Positions 22,190 to 35,400 of a DNA stretch of 64,000 nt are shown in pieces. How positions within the stretch are numbered: position 1 is the first letter of the stretch; each line of letters begins with the position of its first letter. The notes under the pieces are model-generated. The model was not told where the DNA came from. It saw only the letters and a list, made by a program, of their open reading frames with translations, and did no database searches. The translations under genes were made by a program, and so were the position numbers. Source of the stretch: Pseudocercospora fijiensis CIRAD86 (taxonomy: Eukaryota > Ascomycota > Dothideomycetes > Mycosphaerellales > Mycosphaerellaceae); contig NW_006921536.1 in assembly GCF_000340215.1 (NCBI RefSeq), forward strand, positions 4,566,388 to 4,630,387, given 5' to 3'.

Positions 22190-22960
22190 TTACTAAATCC
22201 TAAAGGGTTGCGAGTCCGCCGCGAGCGGGCGCGAGAGCACTATAGAGCGATTATTATACCCGGCCCTAGTTACGCAATATTAATAGATACTTACTATAAA
22301 TTCGAGCATTAGGGGATATAGATCTACGTAGCGATTAATATTTACTCGCGTTACATTGTCTAAATCTATATAGGCATTACTAGCCGGACAGCTATCTCTA
22401 TACTAGCTTAATACCTTACAACGATCCGGAATAGTAGTATAATGCTACAGATTATTCGATTAGACCGTAGGGTAGAGACGATTCTAGCTGCGGATGCTTA
22501 CTATAAGACTCGCCTTACGACTCGTAGTAACCCGGAATAACCGCTAGCCTTCGAGGACTGCTTCAAATATAGTACGAGTAAGATAAACTAGCGGATTAAG
22601 GCATAGTAGCGTTAGCAAGCACTTATACTAAATAGCTAGAGGGGCTATTTCTACGAGTTACTACGCGAGTTACTATACGATGCTAAACTGCTAGCGGATC
22701 GGATTGCCTTCCTTGCAATCTATATACTAATTATACGTTATAAAGTCCTCGAATTTGTTTACCTCTAGAATAGCTATCGTATCCGGAAGCAGGCTAATCG
22801 ACTATACGTTATACTAGGTATTCCGCATATTCTATACTATTATCTAGAGCTTAGCGGGCATTCTTATTAAGGTATTCCTATACCTAACGGCGCACTTAAT
22901 AATATAGAGCAAGACCTTTAAGGATTCGGTATATATTAGATTCTATAGTACAGACTCGCT
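22190..22960 (+). pseudogene. Decayed integrase-core (DDE-type) transposase/integrase
   Basis: Broken reading frame with multiple TAG/TAA codons where the family has Gln or Trp. The segment AINIYSRYIV corresponds to the family's A-I-D-x-YSR strand, where the first catalytic Asp normally sits; here it reads Asn (ATTAAT), the product expected from a TpG to TpA change. A later DCFKYS segment fits the family's conserved region. Not functional. Confidence 0.5.
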
Positions 22961-24381
22961 ATAGACTCGCTAATAGACTCGCTAATTCCTAGATCTTAAA
23001 GCCTACCTACCCGAGGCTACGCTTTCTTAGTATAAGATAGTATTATAGATTCATAGCTTCTCGTATCTAGTAAGTAGTAGCGAGAATAGCGATAATGTAG
23101 AGCGCCTTTACCGCTCTACCTACTTGCTTCTTCGAGGGCTAGCTAGGGAGTATATAGCTATAGGGTTAGAGCCGGAACTAATAGAGTTAGATAAGCTATT
23201 AGCAGTACGTAGTTAGTTAGCGGCGGCTCGGAATTAGGAAGCTAGGTTAATTGAGTTTGCAAATAATATATACTAATCTCCGATCTACAAGCCGGCCGCG
23301 AGTATATAGCGAGTCGCTTTTTCTAGTTCGATTTTATCTATAACCTTCTTAAACCTCTACTATTTCTACCTCTATTTATCTAACAATGCCTACTAATTAG
23401 GGCACCTATTGCACTAAATTAGGCGTCGACTATGCAAAGATATATAGTAAATACCGATACTGTTTACAATGCGGCCTTCTTAATCCCGATCTACTAAGCG
23501 AGCAATTTGTTCGCGAGTAATTAGTAGCCGCCGCTGCGAGTAGCTCCGCGAGTACGGTACGAGGCTTTAATGCGTTCCCCTTTATACCTAAGGCGGCTAA
23601 TACTACACGCAATGCTGCTAGTTAGTTTTACAAGCTAACAACTCGAATACTAAATGCTAGATCTCGGAGCCTCTCGTAACGTCTACTAATATCTGCTTTA
23701 GCTTTAGCTTTAGCTTTATTAGACCTTAAAGTATAGGCATACTATTGCCGCTATTTGATCTATACTTAGTATATAGAAGTTAAGCTTACGAGTACAACTA
23801 AGATATAGTTCTATAGTGAACCTAACCTATATACTACTGTTACGGATGCCTAGTCTAACTAAGAATTCCTTAAAGCCGAGATAACGTTTATAGACTAGAT
23901 TGTCGACCGGATTAACGCCTACGAGCTACTAGATAGTAGTATCGATCGGACCTAGGACTATTATAACTACTTCCTCTATATAGACTTTAATAAAGCAACT
24001 AATTAACTAGAGAAGCTAGCAAGCAAGGCGCTTCGATTACTTAGATAGGCTTTAACGGTCTACAAACTAGCAACAAAGTTATTATTAGTCTACGAGATTA
24101 AGCTCTATATCTAGACTAAGTAGGAGAAGTAGCAACAACAAAAGCGGAAACATTAGTTAAGTACTATTACTACGAGTACTAGTACGAGTAATATAGCGAG
24201 TTAGCAAAAGGTAGTTAATAGTATTAAGATTAAGAAAGAAAAGCTATAGACTAAGAAGGTTATTAATACGAATTAGCCGCCTAAGATAATTAACTTAAGC
24301 GGCGATGCTACCGCGAGTGTACCGCGAGGTACGCCTACTCCGAAAGGGTCGCGCGAATCGAAGGATTAGTAACCTACTAAT

Positions 24382-24512
24382 AGATAGGCTGCTAATAGCG
24401 GTAGATAGGCTAATAGCGGTAGATAGGCTAATAGCGGTAGATAGGCTAATAGCGGTAGATAGGCTAATAGCGGTAGATAGGCTAATAGCGGCGGATAGGC
24501 TAATAGACAGGC
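24382..24512 (+). repeat. 18-bp minisatellite
   Basis: About seven head-to-tail copies of GATAGGCTAATAGCGGTA with small variants (an extra GCT in the first, GGCGGA instead of GGTAGA in a late copy). The unit length is divisible by three, so it makes a repeating peptide in one plus-strand frame, which explains a short open frame here. It lies inside the RIP-mutated repeat, about 115 bp before the Gypsy 5' LTR. Confidence 0.9.
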
Positions 24513-24626
24513 TAAGAATACAAAGCGCAGTTAACGACTAAAGAAGAAGAGATAGAATAGTAGACTCGTAGTAGACTCGTAGTAGACTCGCACTTCTTTT
24601 ACTATCTCTAAAACCTTTAACTTAAA

Positions 24627-24814
24627 TGTTACGATATAACACCATTGTATATACGATAGCAGGCAGCGGTCACTATCGACCGCTGCGGTCGCTATTGCTA
24701 CTAATAGTAGGACTATTATGTAGATAGCTTGCCTCGCGGCACCTTAGAGAAATTATTAACTTTTGCACCGTACAACCGTTACGATACCTTCGTACTATAA
24801 CTGTGTGCCTAGCA
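24627..24814 (+). repeat. 5' LTR of the 13.2-kb Gypsy element
   Basis: 188 bp, starts TG and ends CA, with the same length as the 3' LTR. It differs from the 3' copy at about eight positions by my reading. All are C/T or G/A transitions, mostly in CpA/TpG context, so divergence reflects RIP and cannot be used for dating. It contains an internal inverted segment around GCAGCGGTC/GACCGCTGC. Confidence 0.92.
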
Positions 24815-27800
24815 ACTTAGTAGCTTCGCTTAACACTTAGTTAGCTTCTATACTAACTACTAGTCCTCTATCCGAATCGACCCCGGTCGTTACGGCTACG
24901 ACGAGAATTAACGCGATTAGCTACGGGTCCTACCGATCTTCCGCCGATTACTACGATTTAACTCCTACCCGTTACGACGGTACCTATTCGATTTACTACC
25001 CTTCCGCACTATATCCTACCGACGCGCGAGCGCCTTATTAGCGATCCTATTAGTACCCCGAGGAGACAGTAGTAGTAGTTTCTACCTTTAGTAGCAAGTG
25101 CCTACTATACCTAGGTCTAGGGGTAGCTGCTTTCCCTAGGAGGACCTGCCCGATAAGCTACGCTCCTCTACCTTTAGTCGGTTCTCCGTTATTGTCCTCC
25201 GTTTAGAGACTATCTCGCCTCTACCCTCTTACTAATAGTTTACCTGCTTGCCGTAGCTCCTTCGGACTCGCTTCTAACTCCGGTAGAAGCCTCGAAATTA
25301 GCTAAGCTAGTGGTTTAACCGCTGCCCTAGTACTACAATCTCGGATTGCCAGATATAGAGCCCTATATCCTACGTATCTGTTCCTATATTTAGAACTACG
25401 TCGATTATAGCGAGAACTTCGCGACCTAGCTTAGGGCAAAGTACGGCCGAATCGACTTGCTTGCCTTATACGTTCTACATTATTACCCGCTCGTAGGAAA
25501 TCCGCCGCCTCTATAGACTAAAATCGAGGAGCTCTACCTAGACGCCCTTAACGGTTACAACTTCCTAGGATAGTAGGTAGTAGATAAAGGAATCCTAACT
25601 AAATCGGTTAAGGAGCTTAAAGCCGCGCTCCTAACGGTGCGCGATTTACGCTATTACCGTTAATTCTACCCGGAGATCTATCTACCGCCTGCGGCAGAGT
25701 AGCGCCTACTAGCCCGACTGCCTTAAGTCCTACCGCGGCCTACGGTTTCGCCTATTACTACGGTAGAAACAACCGTGCCGCCGGAATAGCGTCCCGGTTC
25801 GCCTAATAGCTCGCTTAAATCGGTTTTCTTACGGAGGCTACTTAAGCTACGATACCCGGCGGACGAGAATCCTTAGAAGCTAAAGGGGCCTCTACCTAAG
25901 ACTTCCCCTAAGGAACCGTTAACCGGGCCTTCCGATCTGTCGACGTCGCCGTTCTAGGACATCGGTCGCGGCTAATTGCCTCTAATAAACGACGGCCTCG
26001 CCGACCCGTAGGCTAACGAGCCGCGTAGTCGTTTCTAATATTGTATCCCGGTAGACGCTTTATAGACAACCGAGGAGATCGATAGGGCGAACATCGCTAT
26101 ATAGCAAAACCGTTAGCGTCGTAATTATCTTCGCGAATTAGCTAGACGGAGAGGAGTCTATCTTAACGAAGTTGTATTAGACTTTCTAATAGAATAGGCG
26201 ATTTTACCGCTATCGGCTACGCGTAAGCTAAGTCCGCCCTAGCCGAACCTAGGTTAATACGATTACTAGTAGAGGGCAGACGCATATATAAATGCCCGTA
26301 GGTATAGCCGCTTGCGTCGGGGCGGGTTTGCGCTAAGCGATCCGCCTAGCAATCCGCCTAGTAATCCTCTTAGCAATCTACCTAGAAATCCTCCCGACGA
26401 TCCTCTACTACCGCTACCTAGTAACTTCGATCTAGGTAATTCCTCTCGTAAGCCGACGTAGGGTTAGCCTTTGCCCTTTCCGCTATTAGACTTATAGGGT
26501 CTACTACGGAAAGGCAAGAAGTAACGCCGGAAACACTATCGGTATAGGGATAATCCGAGTAAGGATAGATCTTTATCTAATAGTAAGGATTCGGACGACT
26601 CCGATTAATCCTCGTCGGATAACGACAGCTCCTTAGATAGTAGTTATTATAGATACGCCCGCCGTCGCAGATACCGTTAGCATTATCGAGACTACGTCGC
26701 GGAAGCGCTAGTTTCTAAAGCGAGTTATGTCTAGGGGCACTACGCCCGCCCCTAGCGGCTACGGTTCGATCTAGCGTATCTCGGATTCTTCGATCCTCTG
26801 CTTAGCGTTACGGATTACGGCGAGGGAGACTACGCCTTAGTCGGGAACAAGATAATATACCGTTCGGTATATGCTTTTATCGAAGCGGCTAAGGATTATA
26901 CTTATATCGTAGGGCAAGAGACGGTTCGTCTTAACTTCTCCCTTTGCTTTCGAGGGGTAGCGCTTAGTTAGTATTATAGTTACCTTTCTAGCCGTAACCG
27001 AGTAAAGCTCCGCGGCGGACACGGTCTAAAGCGCTAGGAACGTTGTCTTAGTAAGAAATAGAAGGTCCCTCCGATAAAGGCGATAGATCTCCTCGATAAG
27101 CAACGCTACGACCGGTAGGATATCGCTTTAGGGCGTTTAGTAACGGACTTTATTGTTAAGACGGTACGACTCGCTAAGGATACCGGCGTGCGGAAATCGA
27201 ACCGGCTCTTAGAAGCTTACCGTCGAATGGACCCGCGCCTCTAATTAAATATAGACGAGCTAAATTGTCGTATAAAGGTCGATAAGTAGGTTACGCACTA
27301 CGAGAAGCAGGCACTAATCTAGGAGTATATACTTTCGTCCTCGTCTAATCGTCGCTTAGACGCTACGACTAGGAACAATAGCCGCGCTAGTAAGGCTGCC
27401 TAGTAGAACCGATACGAAGGGAACGCCTCTTATACCCTAGCGAGCTTCGCTTTAGTAAGAGCGTCCCCTAACTACCGGAACCGCGATGTCGACCGACCGA
27501 ACCTACTACGCCTTACTAACGCCTATTAGTAGAATCGCCTGCCTAACGCCCCTTAGTAGAATCGCCTGCCGCCGGCAGGAAATAGTAAAGGACCGCCGAA
27601 GGGTAGTAGCCCTGCCTTCCTCCCGAAAGACCTAAAGCGAGTCGATTCGCGCCTATTTAATCGATAGGATAGAAAGCGCAACGATCGAGCTCGTAAGTAG
27701 GCTAACTTTGCCGATAATAGTAAGAGAGTAGGCGATACCGTAAATAATACTAACTAAGCCGACGACGGCTATCGGGAGGATAGCTAGGAGGATAATAGGA

Positions 27801-28200
27801 GAACCGACGCAGATAATTATAGCTATTTTAGTAACGCCGGAGAAGACGCCGACTACTTTACCGACCCTTACGACTCCGATCCGGGCTTAGGAGCTTACTT
27901 TGCGGGCGTAGGCGATCGCTCGCTATTAGCGTTAAACTCGGTACTATAGGCTAAAGCGTCCCTACTAGCGGCGATTTAACTATTTGCCTCTACAAAGTAC
28001 GCTTATAAGGTCTATAGGCGGCGATTCAAGTTAGGCAACCTTCTATACTAGTATGTTCGTAAGGAGTATATAGGGGCGACGACGCCTTCTACTATTATCG
28101 AACGCGTATCGGCAAACCTAGAAGTAATTTAGTCGAAGGCGCCTCTATTAGCTTAGCAAGGTTACGTATTCCGGAATTAGTAATATATAACTTTCCCCCT
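24815..28200 (+). pseudogene. Decayed gag region of the Gypsy element
   Basis: Plus-strand sequence between the 5' LTR and the protease. Read through stops it gives proline- and arginine-rich stretches, then a region with many Asn, Arg and Asp residues (about 27300-27800) and an acidic segment before the protease. No CCHC zinc knuckle could be located with confidence. A tRNA primer-binding site directly after the LTR was not recognisable. Confidence 0.5.
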
Positions 28201-31200
28201 TCGGTTGTTACTATCCGGTACATCTATATAGGTCTGCCTAGATACCGGCTATACGCTTACTATTGCGGAAAAAGACTTCGTTTTAAGCTATCGCCCGGAC
28301 GTAGAGATACGTAAGCTACGCGAACCGATCGAAATCGGCGGTATCGCCGGCGCGCATTACTCCGGGGAATACGTCGTATTAGATATATTTGTCCCGGTAG
28401 CGAAGACGGACGGTGCAGTCTCCCTAGTGCGAATAACTCGTAAGGTTTACCTAGTTCTTAAACTAAAGGCAAAAATCCTAGTCGGTATAGATACGATTAC
28501 TCTAAAGGGAATAAAGATCGATGTTCCCGTACGGACGGTTACCGTAGCTAGTTAGGACAACGCCCGCTTTAAAGTAGCTGTTAAGCGTAAGAAAGGGAAG
28601 TCGGTTTAGCGCCCTATAAGGCTAGCGGAGGATGTAACATTAGCGCCGCGTACGGTCGCCCTCGCGCTAGTTAAGTACGGTAGTAACCTCCCTAAGGGCC
28701 GGGATTTCATTCTTAACGCCGGTTTCTTAGTCTAGCTAACTAGTAATATATAGGGATTGTCGTTATAAGCTCCGCCTTTAGTAACGGCGTATAATTAGGT
28801 CGTAGACGCTAATTTTTCTTATATATACATTCGTAACGATGCGACTACTCTAGTAACGATTCGAGCCGGATAGCTACTCGGTTCGTTAAGTAATAGGACT
28901 ATTGCTAGGGCCTACTATATCGACGTAGCCGACTACGGACTAGTAGGATTGAGTCCTAACGCTTTTACGGCTACGCGGGATATGCTAAATACATAGCGGG
29001 AATACCAGCACGCGTTAGGCGTAACGATCTATAGTAACGATGACTAAGCAGACTAAATTACTATAGCAGTCGAGCGGTACCCGGAGCTCTTTACTAATCG
29101 CTAGACGGTCGTTAATATTCCCGAGCACGATTACATGCCTATCCTAACCGTGCTAAATTACCTAGATCTGTTGCCGCCCCTCTATATAATTAACCTAGGC
29201 AAGAGGGATCGTAAAGTAGTAGACAAGATGTGTAACGACCTATACCGCTAGGGGAAGATATAGTACATAACCGAGCCTACGCCTTTCGGCTTCCTAGTAT
29301 TTGTCGTATAGAAGCGCGTTACTAACAGTAAAGGTAGTATAGTTAATAAGCTACGGGCGGTAGTCGATATACGCGCCTTAAATAAGGTAACGATCCCCGA
29401 CAGCTATTAGATACCGCTTTAGGCGGACCTCTTTGCACAGTTAGTAGGGTGCTAGTATATTAGTACTATAGACTGCCTAACTTTCTTCTACTAATAGGGC
29501 GTAAAGCCGGAGGATCGTTATAAATTAACGATTAATACTTATCGTAGCTAGGAATAGTATAAGGTCGCTATTATAGGATATTCGAACAGTGTCCAATTCG
29601 TATAGCGGAAGCTAGATCAGATCCTTCGCGACTGTCGCAGCTTTACGCGGGCTTATATCGACGATATCGTAGTGTTTTCGAAGACGTTGCCTAAGCATCT
29701 CGATTATCTAGAAGCGGTCTTCTAGAGATTAGACGCCGTAAGGATTAGCATTAGTCCGAAGAAGACTTTCTTAGGCTTCCCCTTTGCGACCCTTTTAGGT
29801 TAGTACGTTAGCGGTCTCGGTCTAGCTACGAGTAAAGAGAAAATCGCAGCGATTACCTCACTTTAGTTCCCGGAGAACGTATAGAAGCTAGAGCATTATC
29901 TCGGTCTAACCAATTAGTTGCGGCAATATATCCTATACTACGCGCAGATAGCGGCGCCTCTATAGGCGGAGAAAACACGCTTATTAAAAGGGGCGCTAGT
30001 TACCGGCAATAGTCGTCGCCGGCACGTCGCCGTAACGACGCTAGGTAAGAACGATTAGTACCGTAACGAGCTAGTTAAAGCGTTTCGCTTATTACAATCG
30101 ATGTTCTACGAGCCCTCCTTCCTATACTATTTCGACCCTAACCGTCGCTTATACGCTAATATAGATTCCTTAAAAGAGTTTAGCTATAGCGCGGTGCTCT
30201 ACTATATCGATAGGGACCTAGACCCTATTCTATCTAAGGGAAAGGCGTAGTTGTTTCCTTACTACAAGGTTTAGCCTATTTTGTTCTTAAGCTAAGGCCT
30301 AACTTAGGCAGAGACACAATATTAGCCGATAGAGCTCGAATACTCGGGAATCGTATAGATAGTAAAGAAGGTAGGCTATTTAATATATGCTTTATCGAGG
30401 CCGACGACTATCTTTATAGACTACTATGCCGCGGTCGGTCTTACTAACTCGGTGTCGATAACTACGACTACCGATATAGGCAAGTAGAACCTAAAGTTAG
30501 TAAGGGCATCGATGTTCCTTTCCTAATATCGAGTTAATATAGTTTACCGCCCTAGGCGGATACACCTAGTTCTAGACGCCCTTAGTCGACTTCTAGGGGA
30601 TACGGAGTCGCCTAAGTTAATACCGGACGAGGAGAACTTAGACCCGCTCTCTTACTATGCCGACGTAACGCCCTCTTCGGCCGATCTAGAGGAAGTAGCC
30701 TACTTCTATACGATGTTAGTAGAGCTAGATCCGGATTTCCGACGTCGGTTAAACCGAGCGTACGATAACGACGAACATTAGTCTAGGGTTTTACGACTAG
30801 TTCGATAAGCGCAGGCGCGGAATGCTTTAGAGTGTCTCTATTCGGAGGGAGCTAATATACCTTCGGTAACGAAAACGCTAGTTCGATATAAGGGTAGTAA
30901 AAACCCGGACCTATTCGTAGGTAATAAGTTTAATAGTCCGCTAAGTATTCGATTCTTCGAGAGGGACGGCCTCTTATATTTCTGTAACTAATCTTTAGGG
31001 CGCGAGCGGCTCTATATCTCTCGAGCCTTAATAGGCGAGATCTTCGAGTAGGCTTACGATAACCGTTGCTACTAAGGCTTTTAGCGCGTCTTCGACCGCA
31101 TTTAAGCTTCCTTCTTTATATATCGACTTGCTCGCTACCTCCGCCTCTATTTAGATTATTGTTACTAGTGTCTCCTTTTGCGCATCCCCCGATACGCTCC

Positions 31201-32400
31201 TTACGGCGAACTTTACCCGATCTAGAATGCGGAGGGCCTATACTATACTATAACGATAGATCTCGTAACCGCCTTACCGGTTACGACCGATAGATTTAAT
31301 ACACTATATACGATTACTTATAAGACGTCTAAGCGGGTAGTAGTCGTCCTAGGCAAAGAGGACTAGAAGGCCTACGACTAGGGTATCGCTCTAATCGATA
31401 GGCTTTACTTAATAGATATAAGTATACCGGTAGTGCTTATCGCTAATCGTAATCCTCGCTAGCTAAGCGACTTCTTTAAGGGCGTTTTCTCGCGCCTACG
31501 TACGAAGCTAGCTACGTCTACGGCCTACTACCCTTAAACCGATAGTCAATCCGAGCGAACTAACTAAACGGTCGAGACGGCGATTCGTTACTAGTTAGCG
31601 GATTATCCTAGCGAGGATTAGACGACGTTTATCCTATAGCTATAGGCTACGCTTAATAACTCCCGTAATACGACTACCGGTTAGTCGCCGAACGAGGTTA
31701 CTACGGGCGTAAGGACGAATCTCGACTCGCTCGATACACTATACGACTATCCGTATAATAGGGCGGTAGCGCGTAGCCGTATCTAGAAAGAAGTCTAGGA
31801 CGCGATTGCTTAGGCGAACGTAAAAATAAAAGAACGGTATAATAGTAAGTATAAGCCTCTATTCCTTAAGCTAGGTAACCGTATTATGCTTCGCCTATAC
31901 CGTAGTTACGAAGTGCTAGGTTAGTCGTACAAGTTTAGCTACTATTTTAAAGAGCCTTTTACGGTTCTCGAGAAGGTCGGACAACTAGCCTACCGTCTCG
32001 AGTTGCCGCTATTAATGCGTATCTATCCGGTAATATCGGTTTCGCAATTAGAAAAAGCTCCTAAAGACCTAGACCCTTTTAAGAGAACTGTTAATTACGA
32101 GCCCCCGCCCGTCGTAGCTAAGGACGGTCTAGGTTCTAGCGACGAGGGCGACTCTTACGAAATCGAGCGCTTTCTCGGGCGACGGACCGTCGTCCGAAGA
32201 GGCTAGCCCGTTCTCTAATACCTAGTAAAGTAGAAAGGGTATAGGAGCGCCTATAATGTATAGTATAATATCGACGACTTAACGGGCACGGACGATCTAC
32301 GTAAAATCTACGATAACGTATACCCTCTAGAGGAGGCACCGCTATCCCGTACCCTCCGTAGGGTAGTAAAGCGGACGAGAGCTCGCTAGCCTTTTTTAGA
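28200..32400 (+). pseudogene. Decayed pol: protease, reverse transcriptase, RNase H, integrase, chromodomain-like
   Basis: The retropepsin active-site triad reads DTG at 28241-28249. RT follows from about 29270 to 29900 with KLRAVVDIRALNKVTIPDSY, the catalytic AYIDDIVVFSK block at about 29650-29680 and LGFPFATLLG after it. RNase H spans about 30090-30600 and ends YRPRRIHLVLDALSRL. Integrase runs from about 30960 to 31900, with TITIDLVTALPV (first Asp) and the TDSQSERTNQTVE block at about 31540-31580. A chromodomain-like segment (KGYRSAYNVQYNIDDL) is at about 32230-32280. Trp and Gln codons are widely replaced by TAG/TAA. The RT YIDD motif itself is intact. Confidence 0.85.
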
Positions 32401-35400
32401 AGTTGCTAGCTCCGCCGACAAAGGCGAGGCCGGATAATCCCTCGCGGTTCGTCGTAAATCGATACAACTCCGCGGCGCGACTCCTCCTTCGGAGTTGTAA
32501 TCCGCCTAGGCGTACCCTTATATCGTTATCGTAACTACGTTACTTAGGCAACCGTTATACGTAGACGCGGGCTATCCCTTATTTAGCATCGATCTTTCCG
32601 GACGATAAGAGAGCTTTCTATTAATTACCGACGACGAATAGGAACGGCCCTTAAGCGCGATAACTGCGTCCGTCGCGGGGAACGTAAAGCAGTAGCTTTT
32701 TAGCAAAAATTTCTATAGCACCGATCGCGATATAAGCGCCTAAACGTTATATTATTCGAGGCGGAGTTATAGCGCGCGTCTCGCCCGCACCGTAAGGCCG
32801 ATACGCTCGACCTCCTCTAAGGAGCGATAGCTAAGAAACATCGTAGAAGCGAGGATCGAGACCCTTAGGACACCGCGATAGGGAATAGTAAGATTAACGC
32901 TCCTCGCGGGGAACCGCTACTATTAGACGGTCTAGGATCGGCCGGACAGTCCTTATTTATTACCGGCTCGACGTCTACGCCTAAGCTAGAGACTAAGGCA
33001 AGTAATAAGGATATAGTATTAGACACTACGGTTAGGAATTATACGGCCGCGCCTAAGCTAGAGGACCTAACGGACGAGGCGAATGTAGTATTAGACACTA
33101 CGGTCGAGAGTCGTACGGCCGCGCCGGAGCTAGAGAATATAACGGACAAGGAGGATACGGTATTAGACGAAACGGTCGAGAATCGCATAGCCGCGCTAGA
33201 GCCTAGGGCTATAACGAGTAGAGAGGATGCAGCCTCGGACACCCCGATCGAGATTCCTACGCTCGCGGCTAAGCTTAAGAATATAACGAACAGAAAGGAT
33301 GTAGCGCCTAGCGCTACGGTCGAGATACGTACGGCTACGCCTAAGCTAGAGGATATAGAGAACTCGATAAAGGATTCGGTAGGTAGAGAAGACGTAATAG
33401 CGGATTAGATCGGCGAGTATCGTAGAGAGATAGATAACGCTACGCTTAATCCGTAACAAACGCGACTAGAGGAATATAGTATTAACCTAGCGTAGACGTT
33501 AGAGAGCTTTACGATCCTCGCTACGGCGGAAGGCAATCTTCGATAGACCTTTCGTAAGGCGCTATCGCTTATTTCTACTAACGGCAGTTTAAGCACCGGC
33601 GAGGTTTAGGCGGTATTAAGCTACGCTACTAAGAATAGATATATACGGCCTTTCCTAATGTTTACCGAGGACGGATTAGATATAGAATTGTACTACGCAT
33701 TAACGGACTCCGGCCGACAACTATTGTAGCGATACGTACCGTTGTTCTTAGGCCGTAGTCGCATTAACGATACGCTAATAGCGAGCTTGGTACCGTTACC
33801 CCTAGCTAATAATATAGACGGATCCGATTTCGACTTACTCGAGGTAATAGCTCGCCCGTAATCGTAGGGGACGCTAGGTAGCGAGTTTAGAACTATATAG
33901 CGTTAGACTATTGCTAGCCTATCGATAGTGCTTCCGAATCTAGACTGTCTGCTCTCTAATATTAGACGATTTTCCTTTCTAAAATATTGCGTACCGGCGG
34001 TTATCGCGGTAGTTAATCTAGATTACGTTTTCGATAGGAAGTCGTTTATATAGGCGGTTACGGCGCTTACTACGAAGAAGAAATAGTTAGCGGAGCTAGC
34101 GAAGGCGTTACTAGGCGAGGGCCGATAGACGGGTCGAGCGCTCTATAAGGCTATAGCCGACTACTTTATCGATAACGACGACCCCCCGCCGCACTATTTA
34201 GGTAAATAGGAGTTTGTTTAGAAGGGTAAAGCGTTATAGGTCGAGATCCTAGAGGCCGAGAAGCTATAGGACATCGTACCGGGCTTCTTTGCCCTTTACC
34301 GAGACGCCGCTGCCTACGCGTCTAGTAGCCCGGCTAACGGTACGGAAAGCGGCCCGATTGATCCCGTTAGCGCGCAGCCTCTTAATGCGCCTTCGGCTTT
34401 AGAATCGGCACTACCGTCGATAATACCTATAAATCGACTAGCTTTACTAGAACTACTATCTCCGCTAGCGCGTATACTTCCTAATTTACTACTACTATAG
34501 GCACTCGCCTTCCTAACGTAGGCGCCGAGTAACGGCTCGCTACAAGCGCCCGCACTAGCTCCTCCTAAGCTCCTAGCTACTCCGATTAAGTCGGTTTTTA
34601 AGGAACCTCCGGTCCTATCCCCTAAGGAACTCAAGTTCGAGCGGTAGCGGCTTCGAGGCTAGCGCGCGCGCTAGACTTTAATTAATAAGCGTCTCCTTCG
34701 CGCTAACGAGACGCCCGAGCAAGCTACAATCCGGTAGTACGTAGAGTACGAGGACTATAATAAGAAAGTCGATGCGCTAATCGCCGCTAATCCTATAGAG
34801 CGTAACAAGAACAGAGACGTACGCTTTATCTAGGCCGCGAAGCTCGTACGCAACGCGTACGCTAAGGACGCTAATAGTCGGCTGCCTAATCTTTTTCGCC
34901 TACGCCTACGTAAGCGAATAGTCGAACACTATTTAGTAAGGCTTTAGTATTACCTATATTATCTGTACCTTATAGCTAGCGATCGGCGCTTCTAGATTCT
35001 ACGCGAATTGCATTAGTATATAGGCAAGCTAGTTACCGATTTTAAAAACCTACTCTTTACGCAACCGTACTCCTTTTAAATCGTAAACGACGATCTCGCC
35101 CGTAAATACTCTATCTTTAGGACCGACCTCTACTCGGACGGTTACGATACGTAGTAGGAGATTTACGCGATACGCTTTAGCGAGTACGTAGCGCTTATAA
35201 CGGCGGGCGAATTAAAGGAGCTTCCTAACCTAGCTAACCTCGATACGAATTTTCTACTAACTATTACTTTCTACTACGCGAAGTTGCAGTACCGACTTCT
35301 AGCAAATATTACCCGCTTACGCGAGAACTTCCTAGGCTTAAGTACCTATACTAGCGACTTACGATTCTAGCTAGCGCTATCTCTAATCCGCAATAGAGCC

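Larger units (their letters stand above)
21590..24626 (+). mobile_element. RIP-mutated transposon sequence with integrase-core-like region
   Basis: From about 21590 CpA almost disappears, TpA becomes very frequent, and every frame is broken by TAG/TAA. Read on the plus strand through these stops, about 22190-22960 resembles the rve integrase-core proteins found in many fungal genomes: IEIYVAINIYSRYIV, then LAADAYYKTRLTTRS, FEDCFKYSTSKI, and LSGHSYxGIPIPNG near the end. Downstream, 23390-24540 reads as a charged, Lys/Gln-rich segment with an 18-bp tandem repeat. I see no terminal repeats. The boundary to the left is set by base composition only, and several degenerate elements may be merged here. 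The right boundary is the target-site duplication of the Gypsy element. Confidence 0.65.

Noticed and set aside
24305..24541. Open frame with repeated AVDRLI peptide
   Set aside because: It is produced by the 18-bp minisatellite within a RIP-mutated transposon.
33039..33242. Ser-rich minus-strand frame
   Set aside because: It is the antisense reading of the 72-bp repeats in the Gypsy element.
34314..34634. Ser/Ala-rich minus-strand frame of 106 codons
   Set aside because: It is a chance opening antisense to the post-pol region; RIP removes stops on neither strand consistently, and no domain is seen.
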